A stretch of 64,000 nucleotides of DNA. Source: Streptomyces rugosispiralis (lineage in GTDB: Bacteria; Actinomycetota; Actinomycetes; Streptomycetales; Streptomycetaceae). The notes under the pieces are model-generated. The model worked only from the letters and a program-made list of their open reading frames with translations, made no database searches and was not told the origin of the DNA. Within the stretch, counting starts at the first letter, position 1. Each line of letters opens with the position of its first letter. Both the position numbers and the translations under genes were made by a program. Below are positions 34,663 to 43,476 of the stretch, piece by piece. The DNA lies in the NCBI RefSeq assembly GCF_024505145.1, contig NZ_JANIAA010000023.1, positions 62,001 through 126,000 on the forward strand, written 5' to 3'.

Positions 34663-36084
34663 ATGGCAACGGCGCCCAGCGTCTCGTACTCGATGACGGT
34701 CAGGCTGGAGGTGCCCGCGAGCGGTACCGCGGTCAGCCAGCTGACCACGGCCGTGGAGTCCTCCGGTGGCTCGGTAACGGGCCTCGATGTGACCGCGTCC
34801 GGCCACGAGAAGCTCCGTATCGACGTGACCATCGCCGCGACCTCGACCGCGCACGCCCAGGAGATCGTGGAGAAGCTGCGGGGCATCGAGGGTGTCTCGC
34901 TCGGCAAGGTCTCCGACCGTACGTTCCTGATGCACCTCGGCGGCAAGATCGAGATGTCGTCGAAGCACCCCATCCGGAACCGTGACGACCTCTCGATGGT
35001 CTACACCCCGGGCGTGGCCCGGGTCTGCCAGGCCATCGCGGACAACCCCGAGGACGCCCGCCGCCTCACCATCAAGCGCAACAGTGTGGCCGTCGTCACC
35101 GACGGCTCCGCGGTGCTGGGCCTCGGCAACATCGGCCCCAAGGCCGCCCTGCCGGTCATGGAGGGCAAGGCGGCCCTCTTCAAGCGGTTCGCGGGCATCG
35201 ACGCCTGGCCGATCTGCCTGGACACCCAGGACACCGACGAGATCGTCGCGATCGTGAAGGCCATCGCCCCCGGCTTCGCGGGGATCAACCTGGAGGACAT
35301 CTCCGCCCCCCGCTGCTTCGAGATCGAGGCGCGGCTGCGCGAGGCCGTGGACATCCCGGTCTTCCACGACGACCAGCACGGCACCGCGATCGTGGTGCTG
35401 GCCGCCCTCACCAACGCGCTGCGGGTGGTCGACAAGAAGATCGAGGATGTGAGGGTCGTCATGTCCGGCGCGGGCGCCGCCGGCACGGCCATCCTGCGGC
35501 TGCTGATCGCCGCGGGCGTGCGGCACGCGGTGGTGGCCGACATCCACGGTGTGGTGCACGCCGGGCGCCAGGACCTGGTCGCCGCCGACCCGGAGTCCCC
35601 GCTGCGCTGGATCGCCGACAACACCAACCCGGAGGGCGTCACGGGCACCCTGCGCGAGGCCGTGCGGGGCGCGGACGTCTTCATCGGCGTCTCGGCCCCG
35701 AACGTGCTCTCCGGCGACGACGTGGCCGCCATGGCGGACGGCGCGATCGTCTTCGCACTGGCCAACCCGGACCCCGAGGTGGACCCGGCGATCGCCCGCC
35801 AGACCGCCGCGGTGGTCGCCACCGGACGCTCGGACTTCCCGAACCAGATCAACAATGTCCTGGTGTTCCCGGGCGTTTTCCGTGGTTTGCTGGACGCGCA
35901 GTCGCGTACGGTGAACACCGAGATGATGCTGGCTGCTGCCGGTGCGCTCGCCGACGTCGTTCACGACGACGAGCTCAATGCCAACTACATCATTCCGAGC
36001 GTCTTCAACGACAAGGTCGCGGGGGCGGTGGCCGGAGCCGTGCGGGACGCGGCCCGCGCTGTGACCGGTACCACTGCGGTCTAG
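34663..36084 (+). CDS. NAD(P)-dependent malic enzyme with N-terminal ACT domain
   Basis: A 473-residue malate oxidoreductase (decarboxylating), malate to pyruvate. The N-terminal 85 residues are an ACT-like regulatory domain (YSMTVRLEVPASGTAVSQLTTAVESSGG). The malic domain has VYTPGVARVCQAI, KRNSVAVVTDGSAVLGLGNIGPKAALPVMEGK and the metal-binding EDISAPRCFEIE ... PVFHDDQHGTA. The NAD site is VVMSGAGAAGTAIL. ATG 34663 follows GAGGAAGC; ATG 34633 is also in frame. As recalled, it matches the SCO2951 position. Confidence 0.9.
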   Translation: MATAPSVSYSMTVRLEVPASGTAVSQLTTAVESSGGSVTGLDVTASGHEKLRIDVTIAATSTAHAQEIVEKLRGIEGVSLGKVSDRTFLMHLGGKIEMSSKHPIRNRDDLSMVYTPGVARVCQAIADNPEDARRLTIKRNSVAVVTDGSAVLGLGNIGPKAALPVMEGKAALFKRFAGIDAWPICLDTQDTDEIVAIVKAIAPGFAGINLEDISAPRCFEIEARLREAVDIPVFHDDQHGTAIVVLAALTNALRVVDKKIEDVRVVMSGAGAAGTAILRLLIAAGVRHAVVADIHGVVHAGRQDLVAADPESPLRWIADNTNPEGVTGTLREAVRGADVFIGVSAPNVLSGDDVAAMADGAIVFALANPDPEVDPAIARQTAAVVATGRSDFPNQINNVLVFPGVFRGLLDAQSRTVNTEMMLAAAGALADVVHDDELNANYIIPSVFNDKVAGAVAGAVRDAARAVTGTTAV

Positions 36085-36339
36085 GCGGGGCACGGCGCGT
36101 CGCGCGCTCCGGGGTCCCGGAAGCGGCCATAGGGTGGCGGGCAGGAAAACGACCGCCACGGCGCTTTTCGTGTGACTCTCCAGGGCTCCGGATTGGCTTT
36201 CCCGCCACAGGTGGGGGCAGGATGCGTTCCGGGCGCGAGGGTCTGAACAGCAGACCCGGGTCCGGGGACTGTCCGAGGGCCCTGGCAGCATCGGCTTCGA
36301 TCTCACGCCTCATTGGCAAGATGAACACGGGAGTACAAC

Positions 36340-36621
36340 ATGAACCGCAGTGAGCTGGTGGCCGCTCTGTCCGAGCGCGCCGAGGTGACCCGAAAGGACG
36401 CCGACGCCGTGCTGGCCGCCCTCGCCGAGGTGACTGGTGAGGTCGTCGCGAAGGGCGACGAGAAGGTCACCATCCCCGGCTTCCTGACCTTCGAGCGCAC
36501 CCACCGTGCCGCTCGCACCGCGCGCAACCCGCAGACCGGTGAGCCGATCGAGATCCCGGCCGGCTACAGCGTGAAGGTCTCCGCGGGCTCCAAGCTCAAG
36601 GAAGCCGCCAAGGGCAAGTAA
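36340..36621 (+). CDS. hupA: HU-family nucleoid protein
   Basis: A 93-residue histone-like HU protein (MNRSELVAALSERAEVTRKDADAVLAAL). The DNA-binding arm contains RTARNPQTGEPIEIPAGYSVKVSAGSKLK. It lacks the long Lys/Ala tail of the second Streptomyces HU (HupS), so it is the vegetative HupA type. GGGAG stands seven bases before the ATG. A strong terminator follows. Confidence 0.95.
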   Translation: MNRSELVAALSERAEVTRKDADAVLAALAEVTGEVVAKGDEKVTIPGFLTFERTHRAARTARNPQTGEPIEIPAGYSVKVSAGSKLKEAAKGK

Positions 36622-36634
36622 GCCCCCGCGAATG

Positions 36635-36670
36635 AAAGGGGCGGCCACCCGGGAGGGTGGCCGCCCCTTT
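36635..36670 (+). terminator. Terminator of hupA
   Basis: A perfect 16-bp stem (AAAGGGGCGGCCACCC and complement) with a GGGA loop, starting 13 bases after the stop. Confidence 0.92.
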
Positions 36671-36721
36671 GGCGCTCGTACGGGCCCTTGAGGCCCGTCC
36701 ATGAGCCGCTACGAGGCCCGC

Positions 36722-36792
36722 GGAGGCACTACACGGCGTTGCCGTCGCCCGGGAGCTCCACCTTCGCGCCCAGTTCCACGAGCTTCTCCATG
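36722..36792 (-). repeat. Displaced duplicate of the murA 3' end
   Basis: These 71 bases are identical to 36933-37003. On the minus strand they encode the last 20 murA residues, MEKLVELGAKVELPGDGNAV, plus stop. The copy lies 140 bases downstream of the intact gene end and has no start context, so it is a remnant. Confidence 0.9.
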
Positions 36793-36932
36793 CTGTGTCC
36801 CCCCGGGGGATAACCCCCGGACCCCCAGCCGGGGCGTCGTCGTGGCTCGGGGGCGTGGGATGGGACAGCCCGTCCCCGGGGGGTGCCGGGGCGGGCTGAG
36901 GTGGAGTTGGGGTCCGGCTGTCGGGCCGGGGG

Positions 36933-37003
36933 GGAGGCACTACACGGCGTTGCCGTCGCCCGGGAGCTCCACCTTCGCGCCCAGTTCCACGAGCTTCTCC
37001 ATG
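36933..37003 (-). repeat. Resident copy of the 71-bp murA tail repeat
   Basis: The native 3' end of murA, matched base for base by the copy at 36722-36792. The 140 bases between include a palindromic CCCGGGGGATAACCCCCGG. Confidence 0.9.
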
Positions 37004-38283
37004 AAGTTCTCGTAGCCGCGGTTGATCAGGTCGATGCCGTGGACCCGCGAGGTGCCCTGGGCGGCCAGGGCCGCGATCAGGTAGGAGAAGCCGCCGCGGA
37101 GGTCGGGGATGACCAGGTCGGAGCCCTGGAGCTTGGTGGGGCCCGAGACGACCGCGGAGTGCAGGAAGTTGCGCTGGCCGAACCGGCAGGCGGAGCCGCC
37201 CAGGCATTCGCGGTAGAGCTGGATGTGCGCGCCCATCTGGTTGAGCGCCGAGGTGAAGCCCAGCCGGGACTCGTAGACCGTCTCGTGGACGATGGACAGG
37301 CCCGACGCCTGGGTCAGGGCCACCACCAGCGGCTGCTGCCAGTCGGTCTGGAAGCCGGGGTGGACGTCGGTCTCCAGGGCGATCGCGTTGAGCTTGCCGC
37401 CCGGGTGCCAGAACCGTATGCCCTCGTCGCCGATGTCGAAGGCGCCGCCGACCTTGCGGTAGGTGTTAAGGAAGGTCATCATCTCGCGCTGGCGGGCGCC
37501 GCGCACATAGATGCTGCCCTCGGTGGCCAGCGCCGCGCTGGCCCAGGAGGCGGCCTCCAGGCGGTCCGGGAGGGCGCGGTGGTTGTAGCCGCCGAGCTGG
37601 TCGACACCGGTGATCCGGATCGTGCGGTCGGTGTCCATGGAGATGATGGCGCCCATCTTCTGCAGCACGCAGATGAGGTCCTCGATCTCCGGCTCGACCG
37701 CCGCGTTGGAGAGTTCCGTCACACCCTCGGCGAGCACCGCCGTCAGCAGCACCTGCTCGGTGGAGCCCACCGACGGGTACGGCAGCCGGATCTTGGTGCC
37801 GCGCAGCCGGTGCGGGGCCTCCAGGTACTGGCCGTCCGCCCGCTTCTCGATCGTCGCCCCGAACTGGCGCAGCACGTCGAAGTGGAAGTCGATCGGCCGG
37901 CCGCCGATGTCACAGCCGCCCAGGCCCGGGATGAAGGCGTGGCCGAGGCGGTGCAGCAGCGGGCCGCAGAAGAGGATCGGGATCCGCGAGGAACCTGCGT
38001 GTGCGTCGATGTCGGCGACATTGGCGCTCTCCACGTGCGTGGGATCGAGCACCAGCTCACCGGGCTCGTCACCGGGGCGCACCGTCACGCCGTGCAGCTG
38101 CAGCAGCCCGCGCACCACCCGCACATCGCGGATGTCGGGGACGTTGCGCAGCCTGCTCGGCGCGCTGCCGAGCAGGGCGGCGACCATGGCCTTCGGCACG
38201 AGGTTCTTCGCGCCGCGGACACGGATCTCGCCTTCGAGCGGGGTGCCGCCATGGACGAGCAGGACATCGTTCGAGCGGGTCAT
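36940..38283 (-). CDS. murA: UDP-N-acetylglucosamine 1-carboxyvinyltransferase
   Basis: A 447-residue enolpyruvyl transferase, the first committed step of peptidoglycan synthesis (PEP plus UDP-GlcNAc). The N-terminus contains RGAKNLVPKAMVAALL (catalytic Lys/Asn). The active-site loop is GGCDIGGRPIDFHFDVLRQFG and keeps the Cys that fosfomycin modifies in E. coli. ATG 38283 gives the standard start; upstream in-frame codons look non-coding. The gene is convergent with hupA. The 3' end is part of a 71-bp direct repeat. Confidence 0.95.
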   Translation of the reverse strand: MTRSNDVLLVHGGTPLEGEIRVRGAKNLVPKAMVAALLGSAPSRLRNVPDIRDVRVVRGLLQLHGVTVRPGDEPGELVLDPTHVESANVADIDAHAGSSRIPILFCGPLLHRLGHAFIPGLGGCDIGGRPIDFHFDVLRQFGATIEKRADGQYLEAPHRLRGTKIRLPYPSVGSTEQVLLTAVLAEGVTELSNAAVEPEIEDLICVLQKMGAIISMDTDRTIRITGVDQLGGYNHRALPDRLEAASWASAALATEGSIYVRGARQREMMTFLNTYRKVGGAFDIGDEGIRFWHPGGKLNAIALETDVHPGFQTDWQQPLVVALTQASGLSIVHETVYESRLGFTSALNQMGAHIQLYRECLGGSACRFGQRNFLHSAVVSGPTKLQGSDLVIPDLRGGFSYLIAALAAQGTSRVHGIDLINRGYENFMEKLVELGAKVELPGDGNAV

Positions 38284-38538
38284 CTGGTCTCGCGTTCCTG
38301 AGACGGGCAAGGGCCAAAAGGCACAAGGGCCAAAGGGCAAGAGTAATAGCCCCGGAGACCGCCTCCGTAAGGCTCTTGCACCCTTTGCGTCACCCCGTAG
38401 GCGACAGAACACGTTCCGTTTCGGCCGGAAGGCCCACGGTCATGTGCGCCGCATCTGCTGTCTTGCGCCCCGACCTGCTCTCATACGGGACTCGACTTCC
38501 ACTCCCCCTCCGGCCCGGAAATGGGGGATCATGTGGCC

Positions 38539-39126
38539 ATGACCGAGGTGTCCTCGCTCACAGGACGGCTGCTTGTCGCGACACCGGCGCTTGCTGACCC
38601 GAATTTCGACCGTGCGGTGGTGCTGCTTCTCGACCATGACGAGGAGGGCTCGCTCGGCGTGGTCCTGAACCGCCCGACCCCGGTGGGGGTGGGCGACATC
38701 CTGGAGTCGTGGGCCTCGCTTGCCGGGGAGCCGGGGGTGGTCTTCCAGGGCGGTCCCGTCTCGCTGGACTCCGCGCTGGGCGTGGCCGTCGTACCGGGCG
38801 AGTCCGGCAGGTCCTCGGCGCGCACCGAGGACGGGCCACTCGGCTGGCGCAGGGTGCACGGCGCGATCGGCCTGGTGGACCTGGAGGCGCCGCCCGAGCT
38901 GCTGGCGGCGGCCGTGGGCTCGTTGCGCATCTTCGCCGGTTACGCGGGCTGGGGGCCCGGTCAGCTGGAGGAGGAGCTGGCCGAGGGCGCGTGGTACGTG
39001 GTGGAGTCCGAGCCGGGCGATGTGTCCTCGCCCGCCCCCGAGCGGCTGTGGCGGGCGGTGCTCCGCCGCCAGCGCAGTGAGCTGGCCATGGTCGCCACGT
39101 ATCCGGACGACCCTTCTCTCAACTAG
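38539..39126 (+). CDS. YqgE/AlgH family protein (DUF179)
   Basis: A 195-residue protein of the conserved YqgE/AlgH family, whose biochemical role is not established. Family landmarks are LTGRLLVATPALADPNFDRAVVLLLDHDEEGSLGVVLNRPT, GGPVSLDSAL and IFAGYAGWGPGQLEEEL. ATG 38539 aligns with relatives; ATG 38521 in frame is possible. It is divergent from murA. Confidence 0.9.
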   Translation: MTEVSSLTGRLLVATPALADPNFDRAVVLLLDHDEEGSLGVVLNRPTPVGVGDILESWASLAGEPGVVFQGGPVSLDSALGVAVVPGESGRSSARTEDGPLGWRRVHGAIGLVDLEAPPELLAAAVGSLRIFAGYAGWGPGQLEEELAEGAWYVVESEPGDVSSPAPERLWRAVLRRQRSELAMVATYPDDPSLN

Positions 39127-39147
39127 GCATGAGTACCCTAGGGCTGT

Positions 39148-39435
39148 ATGAGCACTCTTGAGCCCGAGCGCGGGGCAGGCACGGGGACCCTCGTTGAGCC
39201 GACACCACAGGTGTCGCACGGTGACGGCGACCACGAGCGCTATGCCCACTATGTGCAGAAAGACAAGATCATGGAGAGCGCCCTCTCCGGATCTCCCGTC
39301 GTCGCACTCTGCGGCAAGGTCTGGGTCCCGGGTCGTGACCCGAAGAAGTACCCGGTCTGCCCGATGTGCAAGGAGATCTTCGAGGGCATGGGCGCCGGTG
39401 GCGACAAGGGCAAGGACGGCGACGGCAAGAAGTAG
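39148..39435 (+). CDS. DUF3039 protein
   Basis: A 95-residue actinobacterial protein of unknown function. The core HYVQKDKIMESALSGSPVVALCGKVWVPGRDPKKYPVCPMCKEIFEGM has three Cys (C-x17-C-x2-C) that may bind metal. The tail is Gly/Lys-rich and disordered. A TACCCT ends eight bases before the ATG, suggesting a leaderless or nearly leaderless transcript. Confidence 0.85.
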   Translation: MSTLEPERGAGTGTLVEPTPQVSHGDGDHERYAHYVQKDKIMESALSGSPVVALCGKVWVPGRDPKKYPVCPMCKEIFEGMGAGGDKGKDGDGKK

Positions 39436-39487
39436 CCGGTCCGTCGGCCCTGGGCGCTGACGAAAAGCCTCGCGCGAACAGACGGCG

Positions 39488-39528
39488 CGCCCGGCCCGCG
39501 ACCCCGAGACGGGGTCGCGGGCCGGGCG
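39488..39528 (+). terminator. Strong GC hairpin after the DUF3039 gene
   Basis: A 19-bp perfect stem (CGCCCGGCCCGCGACCCCG and complement) with a three-base loop. No T-run follows, which is usual for Streptomyces terminators. Confidence 0.8.
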
Positions 39529-39570
39529 TGCCGTGCCTTGTGCGCCCTGCCGCGCGCCGGACGGCCCCAG

Positions 39571-39576
39571 TAGGGT
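39571..39576 (+). promoter_or_regulatory. -10 element, leaderless gene at 39583
   Basis: TAGGGT ends six bases before the ATG; no ribosome-binding site. Confidence 0.55.
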
Positions 39577-39582
39577 CGGCCC

Positions 39583-39993
39583 ATGAGCGGGCGTACGGAG
39601 AACGGGGTGGCGCGGGCCGCCTATCTGGTGTTCGGGGCGCGTGAGGTCGACGAGCCCGAAGCGGAAGGCGCCAGCGCCTACTGTCAGTTCGAGAAGGACT
39701 GGGACGCCCAGCTGGAGCGGTGCGGGCGGCTGGCCGCCGAGCGGGGCTACCGGCTCTCCGGCGGCTGCGTGATGTCGGTCGCCCAGCCGACCCTTCCCAG
39801 GCTCCTGGAGTGGGCGGAGGACCCGGGCGCCGAGGTGGTGCTGGTGGCCAGCGACCGCGTTCTGGAGCGGTTCCGGAAGACCTGGCCGGACTGGGACCGG
39901 GTGGTCGAGTGCCTGGCCGAAGCGGGTGCGCGGGTTGAGGCCGTGCCGTATGTTGAACCCGCCTATCCGGGCGAGGAGTTGCCGCGTCGCTAG
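39583..39993 (+). CDS. Conserved unknown protein
   Basis: A 136-residue protein without a recognised domain. The sequence looks like a single alpha/beta domain: hydrophobic strand AAYLVFGA, helix WDAQLERCGRLAAERGY, strand EVVLVASDRVLERFRKTW, and helix WDRVVECLAEAGARVEAVPYVEP. Two of its three Cys could pair. It may be leaderless. I recall similar short proteins at this position in other Streptomyces, but no function. Confidence 0.72.
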   Translation: MSGRTENGVARAAYLVFGAREVDEPEAEGASAYCQFEKDWDAQLERCGRLAAERGYRLSGGCVMSVAQPTLPRLLEWAEDPGAEVVLVASDRVLERFRKTWPDWDRVVECLAEAGARVEAVPYVEPAYPGEELPRR

Positions 39994-40040
39994 CGCGAAT
40001 TCCCTTTTGTCGCGGAGTGGTTCGGTTCGTTTTCTCGCCG

Positions 40041-40056
40041 AGTGGTTCAGACCTCT
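40041..40056 (+). promoter_or_regulatory. DasR-responsive-element-like site
   Basis: AGTGGTTCAGACCTCT matches 13 of 16 positions of the DasR palindrome AGTGGTCTAGACCACT and touches the -35 box. DasR is the GlcNAc-responsive repressor of chitin and aminosugar genes, matching the operon content. Confidence 0.5.
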
Positions 40057-40084
40057 TGTGGGGTCGCTCAAGGTTCCCTAGCCT
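40056..40084 (+). promoter_or_regulatory. Promoter of the hexosaminidase ABC operon
   Basis: TTGTGG and TAGCCT separated by 17 bases; the transcript would start near 40091. Confidence 0.55.
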
Positions 40085-40110
40085 CACGCATATTGTGCTG
40101 AGCGAAACAT

Positions 40111-40131
40111 GCGTTGCATTACTTGCAACGC
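40111..40131 (+). promoter_or_regulatory. Inverted repeat in the leader of the ABC operon
   Basis: GCGTTGCA-N5-TGCAACGC, a perfect 8-bp inverted repeat about 20 bases after the predicted start. It resembles a LacI/ROK-type operator. Confidence 0.5.
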
Positions 40132-40150
40132 CAAATGGTTAAGGGTTCCC

Positions 40151-41485
40151 ATGAAGCCGTCCCATCTCTCCGTTTCCCGGCTGTCCTCCCGCGTCACCGT
40201 GCCCGTGGTGGCACTCGCCCTGGCCGGGCTGGCCGTGACCGGATGCGCCCCCTCCACCTCCGACAACAGCTCCAAGGAGGACGAGAAGAGCGGCAAGCTG
40301 CGTGTCTGGCTCTTCCAGGAGGTCAATAACGCGCCCAAGAAAAAGGTGATCGACGCGGCGGTCGCCGGCTTCGAGAAGGAGCACGACGGAACCGATGTCG
40401 AGGTGACCTACATCCCCGTCGACACCCGGGCGCAGAAGATCAAGGCGGCTTTCAACGACCCCAAGAGCGCTCCCGACGTCATCGAGTTCGGCAACACCGA
40501 CACCGCCGGCTATGTCAAGGACGGCGGGCTGCTGGACATCAGCAAGGAGTTCGGCGCCTGGGTCGACTCGACCAATGTCGACCCCACCGCGAAGTACTCG
40601 CTGACCATCGGCGGCAAGGTCTACGGCGCCCCGCTCTTCGTCGGCGTACGGGCGCTGTACTACCGGACGGACGTCTTCAAGGAGCTCGACCTGAAGCCGC
40701 CGGCCACCCAGGACGAACTGATTGCGACCGCGAAGAAGATCCGCTCGGAGCGGCCGGATCTGTACGGTCTCGCGGTCGGCGGCGCCTACACCTACGGCGC
40801 GATGCCCTTCATCTGGGCCAACGGCGGCGACCTCGCCGACGAGAAGGGCAAGTTCGGCTCCAACGAGTACTCGGCGGCCATCGACAGCGCGAACGCCCAG
40901 AAGGGCGTCAAGGCGTACACCTCACTCTTCGGCAACGACAACTGCCCGGCGGCCAAGTGCGCCCAGTGGGGCGGCAACGACACCGTCGAGGCGTTCGCCT
41001 CGGGCAAGGCGGCCATGGCGATCGGCGGCGACTTCAGCCGCCAGGCCATCGAGGAGGGCAAGGCCAAGGGCAAGTACAAGGTCGTGCCGCTGCCGGGCGT
41101 GAAGGCGGGCGACATCGCACCGGCCTTCGCGGGCGGGAACAACCTCGGGGTGCTCAAGAGCACCTCGCACCGCACGATCGCCGTGGACCTGCTCAAGACG
41201 CTCGCCGGGAAGCAGACCCAGCGCGAGCTCTACGACGCCATGGGCTTCCTACCCACCTTCACCGATGTGCGCGGCGACGTCGCCGCCAAGGACGCCTTCG
41301 TCAAGCCCTTCGTGAAGACCCTCAACGACAGCGCCAAGTTCGTGCCCGCCTCGCCCGGCTGGGCGTCCATCGACGCGCAGCTCGTCCTGCCCACCATGTT
41401 CCAGGAGATCGTCAGCGGCCGTAAGAGCGTGCCGGCCGCCACCCAGGACGCCGCGAAGAAGATGGACGAGGCATTCAAGCAGTGA
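40151..41485 (+). CDS. Sugar-binding lipoprotein of ABC transporter
   Basis: A 444-residue solute-binding protein. The lipoprotein signal ends in LAVTGC (Cys near 32). The mature domain has LRVWLFQEVNNAPKKKVIDAAVAGFEKEHDGTDVEVTYIP, a family-1 sugar-binder pattern, and IWANGGDLAD. ATG 40151 follows AAGGG; an ATG 42 bases upstream would place the operator inside the gene. The downstream GH20 gene suggests N-acetylglucosamine oligomers as ligand (inference). The permease start overlaps by four bases. Confidence 0.88.
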   Translation: MKPSHLSVSRLSSRVTVPVVALALAGLAVTGCAPSTSDNSSKEDEKSGKLRVWLFQEVNNAPKKKVIDAAVAGFEKEHDGTDVEVTYIPVDTRAQKIKAAFNDPKSAPDVIEFGNTDTAGYVKDGGLLDISKEFGAWVDSTNVDPTAKYSLTIGGKVYGAPLFVGVRALYYRTDVFKELDLKPPATQDELIATAKKIRSERPDLYGLAVGGAYTYGAMPFIWANGGDLADEKGKFGSNEYSAAIDSANAQKGVKAYTSLFGNDNCPAAKCAQWGGNDTVEAFASGKAAMAIGGDFSRQAIEEGKAKGKYKVVPLPGVKAGDIAPAFAGGNNLGVLKSTSHRTIAVDLLKTLAGKQTQRELYDAMGFLPTFTDVRGDVAAKDAFVKPFVKTLNDSAKFVPASPGWASIDAQLVLPTMFQEIVSGRKSVPAATQDAAKKMDEAFKQ

Positions 41486-42480
41486 GCGCCGGCACCGCAC
41501 AGCACGCCCGGCGAGCCCCCACCAAGGGCCGCCGGTCCCGGCCGGGAGCCACCGTCCCGGCCGGGCGCCGGTCCGGGAAGGGCTCCCGGCGCGGCACCTG
41601 GACCCCCTGGCTCTATCTCGCCCCGGCGCTCGTCGTCCTGGGCGGACTGCTCGTCTACCCCATCTACCAGCTCGGCCTGATCTCCTTCCTGGAGTACACC
41701 CAGGCGCAGGTCAGCGGCGGTGAACCGACCACCTTCCAGGGGTTCGCCAACTACGCCGAGCTGTTCGGCGACCGCGAGTTCTGGAACGTCGTCGTCGCCA
41801 CCCTGCTCTTCGCCGCCGTCTGCGTGGTGTCCACCCTCGCGGTCGGCTGTGCGCTGGCGGTGCTGCTGACGCGCGTACGGGCGATTCCGCGGCTGGCGCT
41901 GATGCTGGCCGCGCTCGGCGCCTGGGCCACCCCGGCGATCACCGGTTCGACGGTCTGGGTCTTCCTCTTCGACCCCGACTTCGGGCCGGTGAACAGGGTC
42001 CTGGTGTGGTTCGGCCTCTCCGGCTTCGAGGACTACTCCTGGACCTACGACCGCTACAGCGCCTTCGCCCTGGTGCTGTTCGAGGTCGTGTGGTGCTCGT
42101 TCCCGTTCGTCATGGTCACCGTCTACGCGGGCATCCGGGCCATCCCCACCGAGGTGCTGGAGGCCGCCGCCCTCGACGGCGCCTCCACCTGGCGGATCTG
42201 GCGCACGGTCATGGCGCCGATGCTGCGGCCGATCCTCGTCGTGGTGACCATCCAGTCCATCATCTGGGACTTCAAGGTCTTCACACAGATCTACGTCATG
42301 ACGAACGGCGGCGGGATCGCCGGCCAGAACATGGTGCTCAACGTGTACGCGTACCAGAAGGCGTTCGCGTCCTCGCAGTACAGCCTGGGCTCGGCGATCG
42401 GCGTGGTGATGCTGCTGATCCTGCTGGCCGTCACGCTGGTCTATCTGCGGCTGCTGCGACGCCAGGGAGAAGAACTGTGA
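41482..42480 (+). CDS. Sugar ABC transporter permease (MalF type)
   Basis: A 332-residue permease. A basic, Ser/Arg-rich N-terminal tail of about 40 residues precedes six helices. The EAA loop is EAAALDGASTWRIWRTVMAPMLRP. GTG 41482 overlaps the binding-protein stop (GTGA). It forms a channel with the next gene product; no ATPase gene is present, so a shared MsiK-type ATPase is likely. Confidence 0.9.
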   Translation: MSAGTAQHARRAPTKGRRSRPGATVPAGRRSGKGSRRGTWTPWLYLAPALVVLGGLLVYPIYQLGLISFLEYTQAQVSGGEPTTFQGFANYAELFGDREFWNVVVATLLFAAVCVVSTLAVGCALAVLLTRVRAIPRLALMLAALGAWATPAITGSTVWVFLFDPDFGPVNRVLVWFGLSGFEDYSWTYDRYSAFALVLFEVVWCSFPFVMVTVYAGIRAIPTEVLEAAALDGASTWRIWRTVMAPMLRPILVVVTIQSIIWDFKVFTQIYVMTNGGGIAGQNMVLNVYAYQKAFASSQYSLGSAIGVVMLLILLAVTLVYLRLLRRQGEEL

Positions 42481-43346
42481 GCCACTCGCGCGTCTCGCTG
42501 CGCATCCGCCGTCCCTGGCGGTTCGCCGCCGAGGCCACCGCCCTGGCCGTGGCGGCCGTGGTCGCCTTCCCGCTGTACTGGATGGTGCTCTCGGCCTTCA
42601 AGCCGGAGGGGGAGATCCAGTCCACCGAGCCCCGGCCGTGGACGGCGTCCCCGTCGCTGGACTCCTTCCGGCGCGTCTTCCAGCAGGAGGACTTCGGGCG
42701 CTACTTCCTCAACAGCCTGTTCGTGGCCGGGGTGGTGGTGGTCGCCTCGGCGCTGATCGCCTTCCTGGCGGCCACGGCGGTCACCCGCTTCAACTTCCGC
42801 TTCCGCACCACGCTGCTGATCATGTTCCTGGTCGCCCAGATGGTGCCGATCGAGGCGCTGACCATCCCCATGTTCTTCCTGATGCGCGATCTGGGGGAGT
42901 CGGTGCCCGGGGTGGGGCTCAACACGCTGGGCTCGCTGATCCTGCCGCATATCGCCTTCTCGCTGCCGTTCGCCATCTGGATGCTGCGCGGCTTCGTCAA
43001 GGCGGTGCCCGAGGCGCTGGAGGAGGCGGCCTATCTGGACGGGGCCAGCCGCTCCCGCTTCCTGTGGCAGATCCTCTTCCCCCTCGTCTTCCCCGGACTC
43101 GTGGCGACGAGCGTCTTCTCCTTCATCTCCGCCTGGAACGACTTCCTCTTCGCCAAGTCCTTCATCATCAGCGCGACCGAGAACTCCACCCTTCCGATGG
43201 CGCTGCTGGTCTTCTTCAAGGACGAGGGGAACGACTGGGGAGGGATCATGGCGGCGTCCACCGTCATGACCATCCCGGTGCTGATCTTCTTCGTACTCGT
43301 CCAGCGCCGGCTGGTCTCCGGGCTCGGCGGCGCGGTGAAGGACTGA
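42477..43346 (+). CDS. Sugar ABC transporter permease (MalG type)
   Basis: A 289-residue permease with six helices and the EAA loop EEAAYLDGASRSRFLWQILFPLVFPG. GTG 42477 overlaps the preceding stop (GTGA). The 3' end enters a tandem repeat array. Confidence 0.9.
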   Translation: MSHSRVSLRIRRPWRFAAEATALAVAAVVAFPLYWMVLSAFKPEGEIQSTEPRPWTASPSLDSFRRVFQQEDFGRYFLNSLFVAGVVVVASALIAFLAATAVTRFNFRFRTTLLIMFLVAQMVPIEALTIPMFFLMRDLGESVPGVGLNTLGSLILPHIAFSLPFAIWMLRGFVKAVPEALEEAAYLDGASRSRFLWQILFPLVFPGLVATSVFSFISAWNDFLFAKSFIISATENSTLPMALLVFFKDEGNDWGGIMAASTVMTIPVLIFFVLVQRRLVSGLGGAVKD

Positions 43347-43470
43347 CGGGTACCGAGGACCGACTGACGGGTACCGAGGACCGACGAGCACCGAAGAGCA
43401 CTGACAAGAGCCGAAGAGCACTGACAAGAACCGAAGAGCGCCGACAAGAGCTGACGAGGCGCCGACAGGG
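43341..43470. repeat. Two adjoining tandem repeats (21 bp x2; 20 bp x3.5)
   Basis: Units of 21 bp starting GACTGACGGGTACCGAGGAC occur twice (43341-43382). They are followed by 20-bp units starting CCGAAGAGCACTGACAAG at 43391, 43411 and 43431 and a degenerate fourth. The array spans the permease stop and fills the gap before the hexosaminidase gene. Confidence 0.85.
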
Positions 43471-43476
43471 GAGCAG

